Below, piece by piece: positions 14,898 to 27,573 of a stretch of 64,000 nt of DNA (positions within the stretch are counted from its first letter, which is position 1; every line of letters starts with the position of its first letter). A program made the position numbers and the translations under genes. Origin of the DNA: JBFWRI01 sp050248995 (lineage in GTDB: Bacteria; Pseudomonadota; Alphaproteobacteria; JAIXQD01); assembly GCA_050248995.1 (NCBI GenBank), contig JBFWRI010000002.1, positions 1-64,000 of the forward strand, written 5' to 3'. Under the pieces are notes generated by a model. The model did no database searches. It was not told where the DNA came from and worked only from the letters and a program-made list of their open reading frames with translations.

Positions 14898-15542
14898 CTA
14901 CCAGCGTAACAGCCAGTTGGCCACAGCCGCACCGCAGGCTGCAAAAGCAAGCGTGGGCAGATAATGCCATAGCATTAGATGGCTGATGACATCGTTCGGC
15001 TCGATCATTCTTAACATTAGGCAGCCCGCAGCCGCAGCGGCCAGCGTTGCAAAAGCCCCAGCGTATAGCGGTTTCACGCTACTACCTTTTCTGAGTAGCG
15101 CGAAAATGATGAGCGAGGGCAAAATAGAGAACCCAGCGATGCTAAGCGTGCACTCCATACCGTTAACTTTGGATGCGTCCGGAATGACCATGCGTGGGTC
15201 GATCGGCATAAACAGCTGAGCCACCATAAATAAGGCAAAAGCCGCGAGAACGATGAACGGTAACCGCAACAGGCTCGGCCGTTGATAGGCATCGGGATAC
15301 ATGGAATGAACGGCGGCAGTTAGGCTAGAAAGAGCAAGAATAAGCAGAAGCCCGACTTCAGCCGTGAACAACGGGCGCAAGAACGGCGCAGGAAGGTCGG
15401 GCCGCAGGCCTGAAAACGCCACCATAGCAATGCCGTACACAATCACAACCAGCACAAGGCGCGTGGCATAATGCAGCGGCGAGCGCAAAGGCTTGCGCGT
15501 CGCTTCATTACTTAGTGCGGTGATCAGATCCCCTGTCTTCAT
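14898..15542 (-). CDS. nrsF: NrsF-like anti-sigma factor (DUF1109)
   Basis: This 214-residue integral membrane protein has six hydrophobic segments and the DUF1109 layout: MKTGDLITALSNEATRKPL at the cytoplasmic N-terminus, then spans including LVLVVIVYGIAMVAFSG and VGLLLILALSSLTAAVHSMYP, ending with LMLWHYLPTLAFAACGAAVANWLL. Members hold an ECF sigma factor at the membrane until a metal or oxidative signal releases it. Its start overlaps the sigma gene stop by four bases, which is the usual pairing. It would keep the sigma factor inactive without stress. Conserved sensing cysteines are few here (positions in MECTLS and AGCLML), which fits the NrsF mode. Confidence 0.85.
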   Translation of the reverse strand: MKTGDLITALSNEATRKPLRSPLHYATRLVLVVIVYGIAMVAFSGLRPDLPAPFLRPLFTAEVGLLLILALSSLTAAVHSMYPDAYQRPSLLRLPFIVLAAFALFMVAQLFMPIDPRMVIPDASKVNGMECTLSIAGFSILPSLIIFALLRKGSSVKPLYAGAFATLAAAAAGCLMLRMIEPNDVISHLMLWHYLPTLAFAACGAAVANWLLRW

Positions 15543-16081
15543 GTACCGAATGCTTCCCGTATCTTCTTCATTGCCCTGTGTGCCGCCACCTTCACGGCCG
15601 ACTCGTTCATGCCCAACTGCGCGCCTGTCTCTTTGGCCGTAAAGCCTTCAACATGCATCAACGTTAATATCTGCCGCCCGCGCTGAGACGTGTTTTCAAG
15701 CAGCTTACTTATAGATTCGTCATCAGGGCTGACAATGGTTACATCAGCCAGCACGTCGGAAAGTTCGGCGATATCAACGGTTCTGCCGATGCCCTTTGTG
15801 TAAGACTTCCTTAAGTAATCACAGATCCGGTAATGGGCGATGGCGAACAGCCACGGCATTACCGGGCGATTGCCGTCGAACGTATGGCGAGCCTTATGAA
15901 CCGAAATAAGAGTTTCCTGCAAAACATCCTCGACATCCACCACCGGAACCTTCTTGGCGACCGCCAACCGTAGGATCGGCGTTATAGACCGCAAGAACGA
16001 AGCGTAGCAGCCAGCATCGCCGCCATTCGCCTTGCTGAACAAGGCGGCCAACTCTTCGTGCAATTTGTTAGATCCAGCCAT
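15539..16081 (-). CDS. sigF: ECF RNA polymerase sigma factor, SigF-like
   Basis: This 180-residue sigma factor shows region 2 (VDVEDVLQETLISVHKARHTFDGNRPVMPWLFAIAHYRICDYLRK) and region 4 (QILTLMHVEGFTAKETGAQLGMNESAVKVAAHRAMKKIRE), with no region 3, as expected of ECF types. It is first in the cassette and overlaps nrsF by four bases. In Caulobacter, SigF with NrsF controls operons that encode bufferin peptides and DUF692/DUF2063 enzymes, so the same logic is likely here. A GTAACC-type promoter lies before the peptide gene. The symbol is assigned from this context and not from a sequence comparison. Confidence 0.85.
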   Translation of the reverse strand: MAGSNKLHEELAALFSKANGGDAGCYASFLRSITPILRLAVAKKVPVVDVEDVLQETLISVHKARHTFDGNRPVMPWLFAIAHYRICDYLRKSYTKGIGRTVDIAELSDVLADVTIVSPDDESISKLLENTSQRGRQILTLMHVEGFTAKETGAQLGMNESAVKVAAHRAMKKIREAFGT

Positions 16082-16712
<631 letters not shown>

Positions 16713-16840
16713 CCAATAAAGCCGAACATGATGCGTTCGATGCACTCAATTAGCACTCCGCCTTTGCAAAAGCAAGTATTTATGTGCCTGAAATGGCGGT
16801 GTTTTTGACACTTATCCGCAAAAGTGCTTTAAAAGTTTTT

Positions 16841-17917
16841 ATGTGCAAGCCTTATATTTTCGGCATTCTTGCTCTGTCGCTTTTGCTGGCTTCACCGCCG
16901 CTGAACGCTGCCGACGCGCCGGCGGCTGCCGAAAAGTTACCGCCCGCTTTCCCTTATACAACTGATGATGGTCGCATCGTCAACGGCATCCGCTTTTCAG
17001 ATTACAACGGCTTTGAAAAGAACTGGAAGTTGGTCACTGTTACCTACCGCACCGATGCGCGAGAGATGCGCTTTGCTTATGCCAACGATCTTGCCTACCA
17101 GACATTATTAAATGACAGCACCGATTATCCTGACGGCGCCACGTTCATCAAGGCTGTCGCCGTTACCATGGGTGACCCGGCGTTCATCGATTCCAAGCTA
17201 CCCGCCAGCATTCAGCGTTATCAGGTGATGGTGCGAAATGCCGAGAAGTACAAGAGCACTGACGGCTGGGGCTATGCGCCGTTCGACGCATCCGGCTGGG
17301 GCAATAACACCGTCGGCTGGAACGGCAAACTGGTGGAAGACAACATCTCGAACCTTGAAGAGAAGTGCCACGCCTGCCATACGTTTGCGAAAGACCGTAA
17401 TTACATCTTCTCGAAAATTGCCAAGATGAAGACCTTTAACAACCGCGAGGCCGCCTTCCCGACCGGCAAAAACATGGTGAAGGAACGCCCGCCTGGTGTG
17501 GAATTCGAAACTATGAATGTTGCCGATATCCCGGAATTCATCCGCCAGTTCATCCCGCCCGAATACAAAAAGGCGCGCCGTGTTTCCGGTAAGGTTGGCG
17601 AAACGGCGTTTGTAGGCGCTGCGTATGAATTGCGCCCCAGCCTGATTATCGAGGCCGATCGCGCCCAGATGCCGGCGATCTTCTTCAATGAAAAGGGCGG
17701 TGCGCTAACGCTTATTTTCCCGACCAATAAGCAGAACGAGCCACAGTCACCGACCTGCAAAGATGGTCGCAGCCTGTATGCATCATACTGGGTTGTCGGA
17801 TCGTCGTACTGGCTAAACCGCAACGACGCCGATGGCTGGCCCAGCAAAGACCTGTTCTGCTATGGCGTTGATGACAGCGGTCTTAGCGAGCCGACGCCAG
17901 CCGGCCTGGATTACTGA
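16841..17917 (+). CDS. Cytochrome P460 family protein
   Basis: The protein has 358 residues from the ATG at 16841, which gives a normal signal peptide (YIFGILALSLLLASPPLNAADA); a start at 16784 would add an unlikely 19 residues. A single haem-binding CHACH motif appears near residue 180. The following domain (FIKAVAVTMGDPAF, GWGYAPFDASGWGNN upstream of CHACH) fits periplasmic cytochrome P460, whose members oxidise hydroxylamine or handle small nitrogen compounds. A lysine cross-link to the haem cannot be judged by eye. The second half (about 150 residues after the haem site) is longer than in the smallest members and ends in a Cys-containing region. It faces the rRNA operon and ends at a strong terminator. 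Confidence 0.8.
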   Translation: MCKPYIFGILALSLLLASPPLNAADAPAAAEKLPPAFPYTTDDGRIVNGIRFSDYNGFEKNWKLVTVTYRTDAREMRFAYANDLAYQTLLNDSTDYPDGATFIKAVAVTMGDPAFIDSKLPASIQRYQVMVRNAEKYKSTDGWGYAPFDASGWGNNTVGWNGKLVEDNISNLEEKCHACHTFAKDRNYIFSKIAKMKTFNNREAAFPTGKNMVKERPPGVEFETMNVADIPEFIRQFIPPEYKKARRVSGKVGETAFVGAAYELRPSLIIEADRAQMPAIFFNEKGGALTLIFPTNKQNEPQSPTCKDGRSLYASYWVVGSSYWLNRNDADGWPSKDLFCYGVDDSGLSEPTPAGLDY

Positions 17918-17933
17918 TATTTCATGAGCAAAT

Positions 17934-17969
17934 AAAAAGCCCCGCCGGCGGAACCGAACGGGGCTTTTT
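17934..17969. terminator. Bidirectional terminator between P460 gene and rRNA operon
   Basis: AAAAAGCCCCG (17934-17944) and CGGGGCTTTTT (17959-17969) form an 11-bp stem with A and T runs on the outside. It can end transcription from the P460 gene and from the 5S side. Confidence 0.9.
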
Positions 17970-18002
17970 GAATGATCGAGTAGATTAATCAGCTAATTAT
18001 AA

Positions 18003-18120
18003 GACCTGGCAACGACCTACTCTCCCGTACCTTAAGGCACAGTACCATTGGCGCTGGAGACTTTCACGGCCGAGTTCGGGATGGGATCGGGTGCAGATTC
18101 TCCGCTATGGTCACCAGGTC
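18003..18120 (-). rRNA. rrf: 5S ribosomal RNA
   Basis: The minus strand begins GACCTGGTGACCATAGCGG and ends with the complementary GTAGGTCGTTGCCAGGTC, so the terminal helix closes. The internal CCCGATCCCATCCCGAACTC block is the conserved 5S core. Length is about 118 bases. Confidence 0.95.
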
Positions 18121-18228
18121 ATATAATTAGCTGGTTTTAAATCGTAGTGCAAAAGTCAGTGACTTTATTCATGCGCGTCACGCACTGAGAAATTTCTTCG
18201 CCGCCAAATGCATGGCCTGCGAAAGTAG

Positions 18229-20975
<2,747 letters not shown>

Positions 20976-21210
20976 CTCATTCTCAGCGTTTATACACGAC
21001 CGAACGGAAAGTTACGGTCGTATAAACGGTTGTGCGTGACGCGCAGAAACAAAGCCACTGTTGGAGCACGGGTTCGTATCCCGTGCATGACATTGTGCTT
21101 GGGCCGCTCTAGACAGCCCGCGCGTCACACTACGATTTAATCTACTCTTTACATTGACAAAGACATCCAGCGATACGCTGAAAACAGTTGCTTCCTGTTT
21201 GATGAAGGGA
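20976..21210 (-). other. Spacer between tRNA-Ala and 23S rRNA
   Basis: No gene is visible. The stretch carries processing-stem sequences around the 23S ends: complementary GTCGTATAAACG-type segments lie near 20995-21030. Confidence 0.5.
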
Positions 21211-21286
21211 TGGTGGAGCTAGACGGAATCGAACCGACGACATCCTGCTTGCAAAGCAGGCGCTCTACCAGCTGAGCTATAGCCCC
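21211..21286 (-). tRNA. tRNA-Ala (TGC)
   Basis: The minus strand gives GGGGCTATAGCTCAGCTGG at the 5' end, anticodon TGC within CTTTGCAAG and an encoded CCA. It sits in the spacer between 16S and 23S, the usual place in this phylum. Confidence 0.95.
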
Positions 21287-21313
21287 TGAATGGTCTCATC
21301 CACGCGCGGAAAA

Positions 21314-21390
21314 TGGTGGGCCTGGTAAGATTTGAACTTACGACCTCACGCTTATCAAGCGCGCGCTCTAACCAACTGAGCTACAAGCCC
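21314..21390 (-). tRNA. tRNA-Ile (GAT)
   Basis: The minus strand gives GGGCTTGTAGCTCAGTTGG at the 5' end, anticodon GAT within CTTGATAAG, GTTCAAATC in the T-loop and CCA at the end. It precedes tRNA-Ala in the rRNA spacer. Confidence 0.95.
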
Positions 21391-21476
21391 GCGCTAGACG
21401 CGCAATTCTCAAACAGTGAAGGGATACAAAGACGGCGGCAAAGTTTTCGTGAGAAAACCGTCGTTACAGGCAGTCC

Positions 21477-22978
<1,502 letters not shown>

Positions 22979-23015
22979 AATTGTACAATTCAAAGATTGT
23001 ACTGCAGGTCACTAA

Positions 23016-23287
23016 TTGCTCCGAAGAGCAAATATCCTGCCGAGGGTTGTTCTTGTACATAGATCAATCAGTACCGAAGTACTGATGACTACCTAAGCAA
23101 CTCATCCGAAGACGAGTTCTTACTAATAACCAACTGACCGAAGTCAGTCGGCTCTTATAACTCATTCGTTTGCACGAATGAGCCATGAACGACTTGGCAA
23201 GGATACAAATCAGCGACCTTCCATTGTGCTGTATTACTACAGCACTGTGTGACACCAATAACGATCACTTACACGTGACGAATCACG
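23016..23287 (-). promoter_or_regulatory. rRNA leader with an array of tetraloop hairpins
   Basis: In transcript orientation, four hairpins have cUUCGg tetraloops (23016-23031, 23067-23086, 23099-23118, 23133-23148). Two more have GNRA-type loops: GCAA at 23161-23182 and GUAA at 23226-23245. A weaker one lies at 23274-23287. The stems are perfect or have one G-U pair. They may help leader folding, antitermination or RNase III processing. Confidence 0.75.
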
Positions 23288-23743
23288 CGCAAGGCCGCCG
23301 CCTTTGCATCCCTTCATCAACATCAACAATGTCAAAGACCAGATCATGAATTGCACAAAGAACCCCACATCAATACCGGAGCATTGAGCGGCGTTTCTTG
23401 TTTTTTCTTGATCCCCCCACCAAATCCGAAGAATTGGCAGACCCAACCGAATCACGATCAGGCGCGCAAACTACTGAAATGATTTGGATATGTAAAGAAC
23501 AATTTACGACTTTTTTATTTTTATCTGTGGGTATTCAAAAAGTACAATGTTTATAGGCTTTTCTTACACCTTCGATCCCACCTCAGAAACACATAATGTA
23601 TCCTGTCATAACTGATTTCAGAAATCAAGAAAAGCGCCAATGTTTTTATTTAACATATTGTTTTTAAATACTTATTTCTGTTCTTAGAAGGGTCGCGTCT
23701 ACTTTATCAATTTTGGTGGTAATAAAAGTAAATCTAAGCTCAG
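23288..23743. other. Region upstream of the rRNA operon
   Basis: No gene is visible. TTGACA on the minus strand (around 23332) could be the rRNA -35 box, but I see no good -10 at the right distance. The part from 23480 to 23720 is A/T-rich. Confidence 0.4.
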
Positions 23744-25396
23744 ATGGTAAGCATGAATCAGTGCATGCGCCTTACGGTTGTATCAGGGCTTTTATTGGGT
23801 GTTTTAAGCGGGCCCGTGTGGGCACGCGACGACATTATGCCGCCACCCTCTGCCGCGCCACGCACAAAAGTGATCAGCCAGCGACTGGCCGATGGCCCGG
23901 AAGGAACATCTGCTGGCGCAAAATCTTCTCGCAACACAGCCAGCACTTCACGCGACATGACGGGCAGTGCGCAAGCGCTTGATGGTGCAAGTCTGCGTTT
24001 GGGAAATACGGAACTGCGTCTTGCCGGCTTGATTGTGGCGCCGGTAACAACACCTGATGGTATCACTGCGCGCACTGCGCTTGATCGTCTGATTGAAGGA
24101 CAAAGTTTGAATTGCGTGAGACGTGATCGCGAACGTGATGGCCGTCTTCTGGTATCCTGCACGCGTGGTGATGGCAGTGATGTCGCTGCTGAAATGCTGC
24201 GCAACGGTGCAGCATTATACAGTCGCAGCGCAACCCTGCCAGACGCGACGGTTGCCAGCTATCGCGTCGCTGAAGGTGAAGCCCAATATAACAAGCGTGG
24301 CCTGTGGGCCAGCGTGAAATCACCCGCAGCGCCGCCGCCTGTTGTAACGGCGCAACCCGCACCCGTGAAAGTAGCGCCGCTTCCAGCGGCACCAGCAGCA
24401 GCCGCTGCCAAAGAGCAGGCGCCACCACCAGCGAACGACAATGTTCCGGCAAAAGCAGCTGTAGCAACCGTGTCGGGCTATACAGCACCGGCACCCACCG
24501 AGAGCGGCTCGAATGTCGGCACATTTGTGATGGCCGGCGTTCTGATTGGCATCATGCTGCTAGGGCTGGCGCTGTTCGATTTTCTGCAGCGCCGCCGCAT
24601 CCGCTATGAGAGCGAACTTGAAATCCAGCAAAACCGCCAAATTGTTGCAGCCGCTATTGCCGGCGAACTGGCAGCAGCGCGCGATGTATGCGACACACGC
24701 CTGCAGACAATGGCCGGCGGCGGCGAAGCACGGTGGCCGCGCCTGCGCAGTTATGTCTACCAGTCACATGTTGATAAGATCGGCCTAATGGGCCCATACC
24801 TGGCACGCCAGATTGCCACCATTTACGGCCAGATGGCCGACTTTGCCCCGGGCCGCGACGAGGCACCCGCCAGCCGCGAGATCGTCAACCGCAACGTACT
24901 GACAAAAACACTGGATCGCCTGTGCGGCTATATCGACACGGCGCTGGAAGGCCTGTCATACACCGAAGCCAGCGGCGAAATTTTCATGCCAAGCTTCCAG
25001 CCTGAATACCAGCAACAGGCCATCACTGATCAAACAAATGGTGGTGGCAATAACCCGCGTGGTGGCCATAGCAAGGCGCGTATTGTGCGTACGCAGGTTC
25101 GGGCACGCCACCAGCAACTGCCCCGCCCGGCGGCCGTTCCCCAGCAGCCGCAGGCCCGCAGCAAAGAAGAAATCCACGAGGCGGTTGAAGAAGAGACGCG
25201 TGCGATCAAAGAAAAGCTGGCCAAGACGCATGGGTACAACATGGAGAGCAAGGAAAAGCCACAGCAGCCGCGTAGCGCCAAGCCCGGCCACAGTCGACGC
25301 CAACGCTTGAAGCAAGTTGCCGATATGATGGAAAAAGATATCGCCGCAATGGCGGAAGATATGTTGGCCGCTGACGAAGAAAGCCGCGCTGTATAA
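23744..25396 (+). CDS. Membrane-anchored protein with a staphylococcal-nuclease-like domain
   Basis: The 550-residue protein starts with a signal peptide (LTVVSGLLLGVLSGPVWA). Residues 75-185 follow the SNase/thermonuclease fold (GASLRLGNTELRLAGLIVAP, then RDRERDGRLLVSCTRGDGSDVAAEMLRNGAAL and NKRGLWA). The usual catalytic D/E following the arginine is not evident, so activity is uncertain. An Ala/Pro-rich linker leads to one membrane span (FVMAGVLIGIMLLGLALF, about residues 260-280). A basic, charged cytoplasmic half with coiled-coil character follows, ending in many Lys/Glu residues. Translation may instead begin at the ATG at 23753. The gene converges on phbB with no gap. The fold is inferred from pattern only. 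Confidence 0.65.
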   Translation: MVSMNQCMRLTVVSGLLLGVLSGPVWARDDIMPPPSAAPRTKVISQRLADGPEGTSAGAKSSRNTASTSRDMTGSAQALDGASLRLGNTELRLAGLIVAPVTTPDGITARTALDRLIEGQSLNCVRRDRERDGRLLVSCTRGDGSDVAAEMLRNGAALYSRSATLPDATVASYRVAEGEAQYNKRGLWASVKSPAAPPPVVTAQPAPVKVAPLPAAPAAAAAKEQAPPPANDNVPAKAAVATVSGYTAPAPTESGSNVGTFVMAGVLIGIMLLGLALFDFLQRRRIRYESELEIQQNRQIVAAAIAGELAAARDVCDTRLQTMAGGGEARWPRLRSYVYQSHVDKIGLMGPYLARQIATIYGQMADFAPGRDEAPASREIVNRNVLTKTLDRLCGYIDTALEGLSYTEASGEIFMPSFQPEYQQQAITDQTNGGGNNPRGGHSKARIVRTQVRARHQQLPRPAAVPQQPQARSKEEIHEAVEEETRAIKEKLAKTHGYNMESKEKPQQPRSAKPGHSRRQRLKQVADMMEKDIAAMAEDMLAADEESRAV

Positions 25397-26119
25397 TTAG
25401 TACATATGCATCCCGCCGTTAATCGACAGCGCGGAACCTGTGATAAACCCGGCCTCGTCGGCAGCAAGGAATACGACTGCGCGGGCGATCTCGTCAGCCT
25501 GGCCCAAACGGCCCACAGGAATTTTTCCGACCAGTTTTGTCAGAACATCTGCCGGCACGTTCTTCAAAAGATCGGTATCGATGTAACCGGGCGTAATCGT
25601 GTTGACGGCAATGCCCTTGGCGGCGCTTTCCAGCGCCAGTGACTTGGTGAAGCCATGCACCCCTGCCTTAGCCGCCGAATAATTTGTCAGACCATACTGG
25701 CCGCTTTCGCCATTGATGCTCCCGATATTGATGATACGGCCAAAACCACGGGCACGCATGCCCTCGATTACACTGCGGCAGGTGTTGAACACACTGGTCA
25801 GGTTGGTGCGGATCACGGCATCCCATTGCTCGAATGTCATCTTGTGAAGGGTCGCGTCTTTTGAGATACCGGCGTTGTTAACAAGAATTTCAATCGGGCC
25901 GTATTCATCCTCGATCTTCTTGATACCAGCTTGCACCGCAGCGAAGTCGCTGACGTCGAATTTGGCAGTCGGAATGCCGGTTTGTTTGGTGAAAGACGTA
26001 GCGGCTGCGTCATTGCCATTATAGTTAGCCACAACCTTATAACCCGCCGCTTTCAGCGCTACAGCTGCGGCTGCGCCAATACCACGCGTCGCGCCGGTTA
26101 CCAATGCCAGACGTGCCAT
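25397..26119 (-). CDS. phbB: Acetoacetyl-CoA reductase
   Basis: This 240-residue short-chain dehydrogenase has the NADP-binding glycine motif TGATRGIG near residue 8, NNAG at about 88, the catalytic serine in NIGSINGESGQYG, and YSAAK. It ends with the SITGSALSINGGMHMY-type C-terminus characteristic of PhbB. It reduces acetoacetyl-CoA to (R)-3-hydroxybutyryl-CoA, the monomer for polyhydroxybutyrate. phaA, phaC and phaR lie in the same locus, which makes this assignment firm rather than FabG. It is separated from phaA by the two eight-cysteine genes and the cupin gene, all on the same strand. Confidence 0.92.
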   Translation of the reverse strand: MARLALVTGATRGIGAAAAVALKAAGYKVVANYNGNDAAATSFTKQTGIPTAKFDVSDFAAVQAGIKKIEDEYGPIEILVNNAGISKDATLHKMTFEQWDAVIRTNLTSVFNTCRSVIEGMRARGFGRIINIGSINGESGQYGLTNYSAAKAGVHGFTKSLALESAAKGIAVNTITPGYIDTDLLKNVPADVLTKLVGKIPVGRLGQADEIARAVVFLAADEAGFITGSALSINGGMHMY

Positions 26120-26201
26120 AGTGCCCTCACTTTGCTTGAGTCAGCCGGTTTTAACAGGTATTAAGCCGTCATCCAAGCACTTCTCTGTGCGGCGCAGCAA
26201 C

Positions 26202-26924
26202 TTACTGGATATTGCGCTTGATCGCATCACCGATCATACCGCCAACGCCTTGCATCGTGTTAGCGCCGCCACCGGCTTGCCAACCCGTTTCTTTTAGGCA
26301 AGCCAGCAGTGCGCTGGTCGGACGCCAGCCGCATGCGGGCTGGCCGCCCGGCCCCTGTACGACTTCGCAATGACCAAGCTTCTGGAAACAGGCGTAACTG
26401 TCACGCCATTCGCAGGTACTCATAATATTCCCGGCTTCGGCTTTATTTAGACAAAGCTGCTTGCTGCATCCGGCAATGACGCATTCAAAGTTTTGCGGGA
26501 CGGCTGATGGCGGAACAAGATTGGGGTTAGGCATTGGCACAGGCGTCGGGAGTTGCACAGTCGGCTGGGGCGGCTGCGCAACCGTTGGCGGCACTGGTGC
26601 AGCAGGGGCGGCCTGTGCTGGCTGCGATCCGGGCAGGGTAAAAGATCCATCACCCCTAGGAAGCGCTTTCTCTTCAAGGCATTTCTGCAAGGCTGGCGTT
26701 GTGCGCCAACCGCATGACCGGGCGGTATGGTTTGCGCGCTCACAGACACCGTAGGAGCGATAGCACTCGTCCGTTACCTTCGGGTTGCACTTGAATTTTG
26801 CAAACACAGACATCTCTGTTGTGACGCAGGTGTCATTGCAGATGACCACGCAGCCGCTTGTTGTGGCAGCAGACGCAGAACCAACCGAAAGAGTTAGAAG
26901 AAGCAGGGCGAACAGTATTCTCAT
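26202..26924 (-). CDS. Exported protein with two eight-cysteine-cluster domains
   Basis: The 240-residue protein has a signal peptide (MRILFALLLLTLSVGSASA). Two copies of a Cys-rich domain follow, at about residues 22-90 and 145-215, joined by a Pro/Gln/Ala linker. Each has eight cysteines in the order CxxxC...C...C...C...C...C...C, with the shared phrases YGVCER/LGHCEV and CGWRTTPAL/CGWRPTSAL. I recall an eight-cysteine-cluster domain family with this pattern, of unknown role. The protein should be periplasmic or cell-surface and disulphide-bonded. Its start overlaps the cupin stop by four bases, and a one-domain relative lies two genes upstream. The function is unknown. Confidence 0.75.
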   Translation of the reverse strand: MRILFALLLLTLSVGSASAATTSGCVVICNDTCVTTEMSVFAKFKCNPKVTDECYRSYGVCERANHTARSCGWRTTPALQKCLEEKALPRGDGSFTLPGSQPAQAAPAAPVPPTVAQPPQPTVQLPTPVPMPNPNLVPPSAVPQNFECVIAGCSKQLCLNKAEAGNIMSTCEWRDSYACFQKLGHCEVVQGPGGQPACGWRPTSALLACLKETGWQAGGGANTMQGVGGMIGDAIKRNIQ

Positions 26925-27286
26925 CAGTCCCTCAGTGAACGCTCGGTCCGTGTCTCGCAGCCTTCTGTAAAACTGGGCGTCATGAAAAGCACATATTTCA
27001 TATCACCGATGTAACCATACTCTGTTTCGCGCGGCACAAGAACAGCATCTGTCGCTTTAACTTGAAAGCGTTCACCGCCAACCATGAACTCGCCTGCGCC
27101 GTCGATTATATAATAAAATAAGTCACTTGTATGGCAGGTCGATAGTTTGTGCTCGTGTCCCTTGGATTCAAGGTAAGATACGCAACAACGCGAAAACTGC
27201 TCATGCGAATTATAGGAATAGCCTTTCAGCTGCCCGAACAGTTCAAAGACTTTGGCCCTGTCGCGCGTGAAGTGGTATTGCGGCAC
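26924..27286 (-). CDS. Small cupin-domain protein
   Basis: This 120-residue protein starts at a GTG with GGAGAGA upstream. The middle fits a single cupin barrel: SDLFYYIIDGAGEFMVGGERFQVKATDAVLVPRETEYGYIG contains the G(X)nP(X)nH/E-type strands. The metal-binding histidines are only partly evident (GHEHKLSTCH), so metal use is uncertain. It overlaps the start of the two-domain eight-cysteine gene and follows the other one, implying one transcript. The role is unknown; a small-molecule or redox sensor are possibilities, but nothing shows it. Confidence 0.7.
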   Translation of the reverse strand: MPQYHFTRDRAKVFELFGQLKGYSYNSHEQFSRCCVSYLESKGHEHKLSTCHTSDLFYYIIDGAGEFMVGGERFQVKATDAVLVPRETEYGYIGDMKYVLFMTPSFTEGCETRTERSLRD

Positions 27287-27571
27287 TTACATCTCTCCTG
27301 TCTGCATGAGCCCTTGATGCAAGGCTGGGTCTTTTTCTTTCAGACATTGCAGCAGTTCGGGCGTACGGCGCCACGCACAGTCAGTTCCAGCCTTTTCGCA
27401 CACGCCAAATTTCTGGAAACACATATCACTGGCTTCAGGTCCGCACATGAATTTGGCGATCCGGGCCATAGATTGCGTGACGCAGTTACTGACGCATACA
27501 ACGATACATGAATCTTCTTTCGCTACTGCCGGGACCGCTACCAAAGCCAGCAGGAGTAAAAGAACCCGCAC
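27287..27571 (-). CDS. Exported protein with one eight-cysteine-cluster domain
   Basis: The protein has about 94 residues from a GTG start at 27569-27571, chosen because it follows the phaA stop and gives a clean signal peptide (MRVLLLLLALVAVPAVA). A longer open frame would overlap phaA. The mature part has exactly eight cysteines with the same order as the 240-residue protein: DSCIVVCVSNC..., then C...C, FGVCEK, DCAWRRTPELLQC. The similarity suggests duplication within this locus. It is probably exported and disulphide-bonded. Its stop is adjacent to the cupin start. The function is unknown. Confidence 0.75.
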   Translation of the reverse strand: MRVLLLLLALVAVPAVAKEDSCIVVCVSNCVTQSMARIAKFMCGPEASDMCFQKFGVCEKAGTDCAWRRTPELLQCLKEKDPALHQGLMQTGEM

Positions 27572-27573
27572 GC

